Positions 57,200 to 64,000 of a DNA stretch of 64,000 bases are shown here, one piece after another (within the stretch, counting starts at the first letter, position 1; each line of letters opens with the position of its first letter). The notes beneath the pieces were generated by a model. It had not been told where the DNA came from. It made no database searches and saw only the letters and a list, made by a program, of their open reading frames with translations. Made by a program: the position numbers and the translations under genes. This DNA comes from Fasciola hepatica. Taxonomy: Eukaryota > Platyhelminthes > Trematoda > Plagiorchiida > Fasciolidae. The DNA is taken from contig CANUEZ040000024.1 of assembly GCA_948099385.1 (NCBI GenBank), positions 23,738,501 through 23,802,500 on the forward strand. The letters run 5' to 3'.

Positions 57200-57660
57200 T
57201 CAGTATGGTCGGGGTGGATGTCTCAGTCTCTGAGATGGCTACTTATCCTGAAGGCTTCTCAAAATACTCTCGAGTGACCGTGCGTCTATTACAGCCCCTG
57301 CTGAGGAAGTCCTACTCACTGCCTTCTCGTGGCGGAGGTGTTTCCACTAAAGTGAGAGGACGAAAGTGAATGCCCGGCGTCCTCCACCGGGCTGGCTGAC
57401 TAATAGTCAGTCTAGGGGAGATGGCTAAACCTTGATTTCAAACCAACCATGGGTGGCGAATGAAGCGCACAACGGTATGCTCATCGGCATCTGTGGCGGA
57501 GCGGCAAACTGGGCACCCAGGATGTCTAGCCTCAGCCGAAGGGTGTATGAACTGAGCATTCAGTCATCGGTTCCCAGTGGGTTACGGACCCCACGTTTTG
57601 TCCCGCTCCCTTACGGGTTAAGCTTTGAGTAACTAGAGGCTCCGGTTGTGGACCCCTAAG
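57200..57660 (+). repeat. GC-richer element head with hammerhead-like fold
   Basis: Composition and content differ sharply from the flanks. It contains strong hairpins: GCCCGG/CCGGGC (57372-57392) and CTGACT/AGTCAG (57396-57410). A hammerhead-like core is described in the findings. It may be the 5' untranslated head of a non-LTR (RTE-like) element, since 5' regions of this type can carry ribozymes, but no coding part follows, so this is inference. Confidence 0.4.
57295..57418 (+). ncRNA. Hammerhead-ribozyme-like motif, unproven
   Basis: CTGAGGA at 57301-57307; stem II 57309-57319 with 57352-57361 (GTCCT.CTCAC against GTGAG.AGGAC); GAAA at 57362-57365; GTC at 57410-57412; stem I CCCCTG (57295-57300) against TAGGGG (57413-57418). 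Deviations: an extra A after CTGAGGA and a poor stem III. Confidence 0.35.
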
Positions 57661-57667
57661 AAAACCA

Positions 57668-57794
57668 CCTGCTCTGGCTTTGGCAACTCGGCAGTATTGC
57701 GCCCACAAAGAAGTCATGGACTCGGACTATCGACCTCTTTCTCTCCGACTGTACCATGTTTTGTTTGGCACACAGTCTGAAATTCGGCAGGGTG

Positions 57795-57859
<65 letters not shown>

Positions 57860-57991
57860 CACACTTGTCTGATTTCAGGCTGTACCAAATAAAACAGTAC
57901 ATTGGGGGGAAAAGGGATACATGGAGTCCCATTTCATGATTTTTTTTTGTTTGCGAGCGCAATACTGTCAGGGTGCCCAGGACAAAGCAGG
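57668..57991. repeat. 324-bp palindrome with (TA)n core
   Basis: Arm 57668-57795 and the reverse complement of 57856-57991 share CCTGCT, then GGCA, CAGTATTGCGC, TCATG, ACTGT/TACTGT, GTTTTGTTTGG/GTTTTATTTGG and CTGAAAT, in the same order with small gaps. The core is about 58 bp of TA repeats. Confidence 0.75.
57797..57854. repeat. (TA)n microsatellite
   Basis: Perfect TA alternation, centre of the palindrome. Confidence 0.95.
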
Positions 57992-58769
57992 AATCTCATC
58001 ATCCAAATGGCTCATATCTCCTGCACGACTGCTATTACGTGACAACTGCTCACAAACGAATTATAATCTTCTGGAGTAAGAGGTCAGTCTTATCGAATGT
58101 AACTCTCAGTATGCACGCATTCGCCATCGCGACGGACGAGAGGACACAGTTTCCTCTTGACAACTGAAGCCACCAAATACCACGATGCCATAGCCCGTAA
58201 ATGTTATCAGCAATCCGTCCACTGATGAACCACCAGGGGACATCACGGGGGATTTGGACACCAATCGGTGTACTGACAACTTTCATTCACAAGCAACAAC
58301 TAGTATCGAGGAAATTGCTACCAAACAACAACGTACACGTTTTTATTGTTAATGAAGTAGATAAATTTAGCTCACAGAAAAACTCCATTCATTCACCCAA
58401 GTTTGGACATCAGTCTACCCGGATCTTCCTGGCCAAGAAGAACGCTATATATTCTCCAACTCGATTAGTATCATACTAACCTCCTTTGTGATTGGTAAGT
58501 TTTCTTACGTATGCTTCTTTTACATTTTAGCGTATGGGAGATTTCCAGATGAATAAAGCCTAAATCATCCGGTATCATTTTTTCTCGATTTATCGTGTTG
58601 TCGTGCCTGTTGCAACTGCGCAATCGTACCTGATCACGTTACATACATGGTGCATACGCCTGGTTGAAATGCGAGAGGCTGCTCTTGCCTTACCGTTCAA
58701 CTATTGGTGACGAAGCTTGAAAGTCTTTGAAATCAGAAATAAATGCATTGGTGGGTTTGTTTGTACCTC
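57992..58769. other. No gene recognised
   Basis: No recognisable coding content; it may include the lost 5' portion of the non-LTR relic that becomes legible at about 58770. Confidence 0.3.
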
Positions 58770-59880
58770 TACACAAGTGACGAAGTTATGCGGAGGGGCT
58801 GCTTGGTTGGACAAGGAACTGCGAAGTCAACCGCGACAGCGAGACCGAGCTTGGCAACATTTTCGATCCTCCGGTACGATACAACAGTTACACACAAATT
58901 CGAAACTGGCGTTCCACGATGAAGACTACGAAGAAACGCGAATATGAAGAACGACTTGCGGCCGATTCCGTCACAGCAAAGAAAAGGCCGTTTTCACACC
59001 TGAGAATGAGGACCCGGTCAAGTCCAAATATGGCCACACTTCTCATGGTGGAGTAATTGCGAACTCGGTTTGCGATGGGGCATTATTAGTGCGCCAATAT
59101 GCCCACGTTTACACCACAGAGATATCACAGGTTCAGATGCGTAGACCGACGTCTATACTTTTCACAGATCGACTCTTAGGATAACCACGTGTGAACGTGA
59201 CCGTGATTCCGTCTTTGAAAACTTGGGACCACACTGGTAAGATGTGTCCCAGCATGGAGCATACTTGGTGCCATCCGACGTTCACTCAGGAGGCTATCTT
59301 ACAATACCTTCAAGTTGCTTAACACTGCCCACATCCGTCTCCGGCTGAAGGCTGGTTGAGCTGCTGCTTTCCCGTGCACGACCACTGAGTTGCAGGAGCT
59401 GGAGAGAGTTCATTGGGAGCAGCTACCCGGTTCGTTGTCGGACTAAAAGGAACCAGCTACGACGTACAGTTGCAGGCAACAAAGTAGTTCTCAGAGGAGC
59501 ATCGAAAGGTAAGAAAAGACCTAACCTGCATCCGGTGGATAATCCGGGGCGAGATGGGGATCACGAACCAGTAAGGGGGCACGCTTTAGCATTCAAGAAG
59601 CTGCAGTCGACAGGACTACTATTAGTTTACCGTCTATCCAGAAAAGCAACCAATTTATGGAACTCAATGCCAGAAAACGTAATGGAAGAGCAACACAGAA
59701 GTTCCAATCTGATGCTGGATGATTACCTAAACGAGAAGTGGCCGGGATATCTGCCGGCTGGGGCCTACAGTCCGGAGCAGTTAGAGACGAGACTCATGAG
59801 AGGTGCCACAATGTTTCTTTTCTCCAGGTACACGGCAGTGGAAAATTATCCCGTGTGAGTCCCATTAAACTGCACTCAAC
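58770..59880 (+). mobile_element. CR1/Jockey-like relic with RT core deleted
   Basis: WLDKELRSQPRQRDRAWQHF (58800-58860) is the post-endonuclease linker (family 'W....L....RRDRAWR.F'). KAVFTPENEDPVKSKYG follows. At about 59300 the sequence is already in the C-terminal region: LKLLNTAHIRLRLKAG, AAAFPCTTTELQELERV, GHALAFKKLQSTGLL, KATNLWNSMPENVMEE. RT motifs A to C are missing, so an internal deletion of roughly 1 kb is inferred. Confidence 0.75.
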
Positions 59881-59884
59881 TGAC

Positions 59885-60400
59885 TTGGCTAGATGTGGGT
59901 GCTTTGCCAATACTTTCTCAGGGCGTTGACTACTTTCTTCTCGAAGTCAGTTTCATTTTTCTCATAAACCACGTCGGTCGGTAGGAGGTCCTTGAGAGTG
60001 GCCACCCTCCTTGATAATCGAAAGACGGCTGACGTACGGGCAGACAGTGTCTTCCGGAGCATCAGTGAATGTTCTCGGGTGGGGGTAGTCAATCCTGTGA
60101 GGCGGTTACCACTGAAGGTTCGGGCTAAGTCACCAAGGATGACTCGCTTAGAATAAATGAGGTCTCCACGGATATTCTTGTGGGCAATGAGGAACAAACC
60201 AGGGGCTTTCAAACGTTCGTTATAACTGAACCCACGTAGACCGGTCATTGGGCGTGTGGCAACGCGTTGTACTCGTTATAATTTGGTCGGTACCGCAACC
60301 CTGGTGAGAAACACCCCGACCGCCATATTCCAGGCGGGGACGTACATTACAAGCATGCAACAGTATCACCAGGTCTCCTAGTCCTCATATAAACGCACCT
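59885..60400 (-). mobile_element. CR1/Jockey-like 3' coding fragment, minus
   Basis: The minus strand gives VRPRLEYGGRGVSHQGCG, then after a frameshift MTGLRGFSYNERLKAPGLF, KNIRGDLIYSKRVILGDL and RRVATLKDLLPTDVVYEKN. It meets the plus-strand relic almost base to base at 59880, tail to tail. Confidence 0.75.
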
Positions 60401-60783
60401 GTCTCTTTACAAATATATTTGTGGTGGTTACAGCCAACAGGTGGTGGATCAACTGATCAAATGATGAATGATCGTGGTAGGGCTTAACCTACCTTAGAGC
60501 AGCACAGTGTTTCAAAAATGGTGTGATATAATTACTAACTACATAACCGTCCCAATGATATTTTACGTAGTGAATCGCACTTGGGTCCCGTATTTCGTGA
60601 CAACTGTCTGTATTTATATTCGTTCCGACAAGTTCTTCAAAAATGACGTTCGAAAATTTGGTTTTGAAAGCGATTACCCATGGCTACCACAAGATCTTTA
60701 TGAACTCAGATTCCCCGCTAATTAATGAAACCAGCCGAAATCCGCGGACGCACAGCGCCGGCCTCAAATAGACGCACCCCCAA

Positions 60784-61065
60784 GGTCAGTCCAGTTCAGT
60801 TCAGTTCAGTTCAGTTCAGTTTGCACTTGACTTGGTGTGGCTAGAGCCAATCGTGTGTCCAGATAGTTGTGTTGCCGGCGCGTTTCCGTAGCTCCCAACA
60901 CTTCGTGATTCTCTTTTTCTGAAAGGCAGAAATTTTGTGTAGTATCAGCCCTGGCAGAGTAAGGTGGAAACAATAAGTAGATTGCATCTGACCCTAAAAG
61001 CTGCTTAACATATCTCGGGGTATACTGCCACCCAACACAGGTCTACTGCTTTCCTAAAAGCCTTC
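60784..61065 (-). repeat. CR1-like 3' untranslated tail, (CTGAA)n end
   Basis: The low-coordinate end is five to six units of TTCAG (60791-60821). The following TTTGCACTTGACTTGG and GCCAATCGTGTGTCCAGA match 61072-61130 (TTTGCACAGGACAGG, GCCAATCGAGCGTCCAGA). Read on the minus strand it is a 3' end finishing in ACTGA repeats. Confidence 0.6.
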
Positions 61066-61580
61066 ACGGTCGTGGTATTTATTCAGTTCAGTTTGCACAG
61101 GACAGGTAATGGCCACGGCCAATCGAGCGTCCAGAATTCCTTCGATGGCATGCACACCAGTTATGCACCCACCACTGCCCGGTGTATTTCGTCGAATCCC
61201 CGCTAAAAATGAGAGGGAAACGGAAAGCCTCATCGCACATCAACTGCGAGAGATAATATTCATCGTGAGCGTTCACTGAGACAGTATGCAATGAGGGAAA
61301 AAGTCTGCTAAAACATACTCCAGAAGGACCACAGTGCTACCCGTCATCCATCTAGTTGATATACTCAAGGCTCACTACAGGGAAAGATCTCGTATCACTT
61401 GCGATCTAGGGCACCTTTGAAGGATTAGACTGTCTGCAGATCTACCATTCCACCCGGCAGACCGTTCCAACTGTTCACTAACCTGTTGCTGAAGAGGCAC
61501 GATTTAGTCAACAGCCTGGCTCGAACTTCCGTCAGCTTCTTTTCGTGGCTTCTTTATTCTGGAATCTAAAGCCACTTGGA
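61066..61580 (-). mobile_element. CR1-like 3' end with C-terminal coding
   Basis: The minus strand near 61555-61440 reads KLTEVRARLLTKSCLFSNRL, then VNSWNGLPGGMVDLQTV. The 3' part (61066-61300) matches 61830-62050 over about 200 bp, e.g. CAGAATTCCTTC and GTTATGCACC. It ends in ACTGAACTGAATAAA on the minus strand. Confidence 0.75.
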
Positions 61581-61819
61581 AAAGACTAACCAGTGAGCTG
61601 GAAGATAGACTACTGGGCAGCTCGGAAAGGTTCAGGACACCAGTCCTGGCTGCGTTTTTCTTCTTGTATTCCCGGTAATCTGGGAGGTAGACCTTTGGAC
61701 AGTGAAAGAGAGCAACCCGCTGGGCTTGAGCGGAGCGAAAGGTTCTGTCTTGGAGAATCTATCGGAAGTCTAAAGGCTAGATTTTCAGACCGCGCACGCC
61801 TCGCGCGGCCTCGCAGCTC

Positions 61820-63480
61820 AGGTTAGGTTCCACTCTGTTCACTTTGCTCAGAGTAACAGCAGCAGCCAATCAAGCTTGCAGAATTCCTTCAGTGGTGTGC
61901 ACTCAAGTTATGCACCTGCCACTGCGAGGAGCACTTCGTCAAATCCGGCAAAATGAGAGAAGTGTTAAGCCTCATCACAAAGCAACCGCGAGAGGCATTA
62001 TGCTCCGGGAGCTTTCACTGATGCAGCAAGCAGCAAGCGAGAAGATCAGTTACAACACACCTCAGGAGAACATCCATATAGTGAACATACTCAAAACTCA
62101 CGCAGACGGAAAAGGTTATTCTACTTACGGTCTTGTAAGGTTGCTAAGCCTTACTTTGTGGTTTCAGCAATAAACGAGTTCTTCGGTCCTTCGTATTGCT
62201 TGAACCACCAGCACGTTACTCTGGTGCTCGGCATCGTACCAATACGGTAACCAGAAAGGCGTTCTCCGCTACCCGCGAGAATGGAAAGACGGTTGGGGGA
62301 GATAGTGGCGAGGGTGTATTTGAGAGCGTGTGAGGGCTTGCACGAGAGCATCGGTCAGATGGCCACCGAGCTTGGCAGTTAGCCTTCAGTTAAGAAGCAA
62401 AGGCACCAAAAGCATGAACGAAAATGACTATCGCTGCGGCCTAGGCTTCTCACGAGGGGCTGGACTGTCTGCAGGGCTATCATTCCACCGGCCAGACTGT
62501 TCCAGTTGTTCGCCACTCTGTCGCTAGTGAAGTGTTATCTCGCTACCAACCTAATCTTAGCTTGCTTCAGCTTCTTCCCGTGTCCCCCTTTTAGGGAATC
62601 TGAATAAATCTGGAGAAAACTATCCAGTTTAAAATCAGAAAAAACTTTCAAAAACTCAAAAGCTTCAATAAGATCTCCTCCAAGTCTTCTCACTTCGGGG
62701 GAAAAAGTTCGAGGTTGCAGGGTTCCTGTGCATACGTCTGACCTCTCTGCCCTTCAGCAATTAGCTCTGTAAAAGGCTGAACTCTCACCGAACAGGCCGT
62801 GTCCATTTTGTGTATGGGTGACTAGGCCTGCAGGCTACCTTCCAAGTGAGGTCGTACTATTTCCAAGTAGGCTGGTGTAACAGCCGGTCGTGGAAAATCC
62901 CCCTTTTTCCCTCGCGATTCAGTGTTTTCCCCAATATCACTCATTTCCATACACTATTGACTTGTCTTTACGAACTGGTTGTTTTTCTGGACCAATTGTT
63001 GTTTGTTCGCGCCCAGAGCGCTACTTTGACACATCCTCGTTCAGGACCTGCGTGACGCACGTGCTGTCTGCTCACACGCTGCTATTCGGTTTCTCGTTGT
63101 TGAGTCCTTGTGATCGTATTATTGAGGTTTGTATATTGTTTATGTCATTGTTTATCTTAATAATCTAGTATCGTAGAATATCACGGATAATCGCCTTCTG
63201 ATTTCGGGATCCGTTGCGAATTTGGCTACGCATTGCTCAAACGTTCGTAACGAGCATTTCCGGATTCCTGCACGACTGTGCAGATCGATGCCTAAGGAGC
63301 TCGCCACGAACCCCTTGTGCAGCGGCTTCGCACCGGTTCAACCGTTTAAAAGCACTGTTCATGATAATTCCGAAGTATTTAACCCCACTAACGGCCCCCT
63401 CGGTGAACGATCTCTGGCCGTGAAAGATAGTTGGACTTTCCATTACTCTTGAAAACAGATGGCTTATCCCGGCGTTCAGC
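61820..63480 (-). mobile_element. CR1-like element, RT thumb to 3' end, minus
   Basis: The minus strand from 63480: VKYFGIIMNSAFKRLNRCEA and AAQGVRGELLRHRSA (post-YADD region), an interrupted stretch (62870-63230), then RPHLEGSLQA, VRRLGGDLIEAFEFLKVF, HGKKLKQAKIRLVAR and RVANNWNSLAGGMIALQTV. The 3' untranslated part shares sequence with 61066-61300. Stops and frameshifts are present. Confidence 0.75.
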
Positions 63481-63639
63481 TGTGGTTCCAGCCCAGTCCA
63501 GGGTGTTTGCCGTGATTAGCTGCTTTGTGTTTCTATTTACCTCTGTCTGTTCCTGTTTGGTGGAGCCTCACATGTCTCTGCGATTGGGCTGCTGGCGCCG
63601 CCGTCGGCTTTTCATCAATAGCAGCTCCGTGCACGAGCG

Positions 63640-64000
63640 CGGAAACAGATGTGGAAATACGCAGACTCGATTTTGCCTGGAGTGTTCATCAAACTGAGTT
63701 TAAATTTACTTTTCAGGGCAGCGAAAGACAGGCTGCCGTTGAGCACCCTCCATCCCCGAACTTCACTGCAAGGCTCAGCTATGGGGTCTACCGGGGAAGC
63801 CCTGTTTTGTAATTTCAAGCGCTGCCTTTCCGGTTATTCACAGGGTCATAAGGTAGTCTGCCGGGCCTCCACCACCAACGATGGAAGTTTATCCCATCCA
63901 CCTTCCACTCTTTCGGCGAATAAACTTGCCCTAAATATAACATTGCAGCGGCGTTTCAGAAACGTCAGCTCTTGTTCTTCGAGCCGTTCATCCGTTACTT
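63640..64000 (-). mobile_element. CR1-like C-terminal fragment, cut by window edge
   Basis: The minus strand from 64000: RLEEQELTFLKRRCNVIFRA, SLFAERVEGGWDKLPSLVV. This is the same C-terminal motif (F..RV...W..LP..VV) as in neighbouring copies, so a further same-strand element begins beyond the window. Confidence 0.65.

Noticed and set aside
57656..57962. Open frames with long Tyr-Ile repeats
   Set aside because: They are translations of the (TA)n tract and its palindromic flanks.
60791..60821. Satellite or telomere-like repeat (TTCAG)n
   Set aside because: Only five to six units, adjoining a CR1-like 3' tail also seen next to ACTGA repeats elsewhere; better explained as the element terminus.

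Overview
This is a eukaryotic, AT-rich, repeat-dense stretch with short exons separated by long introns. Several families are recognisable at once: a Penelope-like element with a GIY-YIG endonuclease, CR1/Jockey-like and RTE-like non-LTR elements, a small Ty3/gypsy element with a double zinc knuckle of the CsRn1 kind, and tRNA-headed SINEs. That mixture suggests a flatworm, most likely a digenean trematode. This is an inference from element families; no host marker gene fixes the species. There are no bacterial-style operons, rRNA genes, convincing tRNA genes or CRISPR arrays.

Host genes. The best-supported gene is DNA polymerase delta subunit 3 (POLD3-like, minus strand, 50671 to 45674). Eleven exons join in one open frame of 432 codons with correct splice sites at every junction. 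The final exon, expected to carry the PCNA-binding motif, was not found. On the plus strand, exons at 21446-21536, 29200-29314 and from 32285 join in phase and read like a Ras-association (ubiquitin-fold) domain. Two further plus-strand exon chains lie at 11617-12664 and 13551-14471; the second is a Ser/Arg/Pro-rich, disordered C-terminus. Isolated candidate exons lie at 4906-5077, 5726-5950 and 41651-41846 (plus) and at 39235-39380, 39825-39960 and 35954-36480 (minus). None of these could be named.

Mobile elements by region. 8.3-9.9 kb: plus-strand non-LTR RT relic. 14.1-17.5 kb: Penelope fragments and inverted repeats. 19.6-21.2 kb: Penelope-like element, minus. 22.0-22.2 kb: RTE-type C-terminus. 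22.4-25.0 kb: nearly complete but dead CR1-like element, minus, inside an intron of the RA-domain gene. 34.2-36.0 kb: second CR1-like relic, plus. 51.46-55.37 kb: complete LTR element with paired LTRs and a 5-bp target duplication, but no recognisable RT. 58.8-64.0 kb: a pile-up of CR1-like 3' ends. Eight copies of one tRNA-derived SINE family and three of a second are scattered through the window.

Unexplained structures. (1) A 324-bp inverted repeat around a (TA)n core at 57668-57991. (2) Just before it, a GC-richer segment with a hammerhead-like arrangement: CTGAGGA, a long stem II, GAAA, then GTC followed by a closing stem I. (3) Head-to-head SINE pairs forming fold-backs at 3.3 kb and 55.6-56.1 kb. 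(4) A ~0.7 kb GC-richer block sitting where the LTR element's reverse transcriptase should be.
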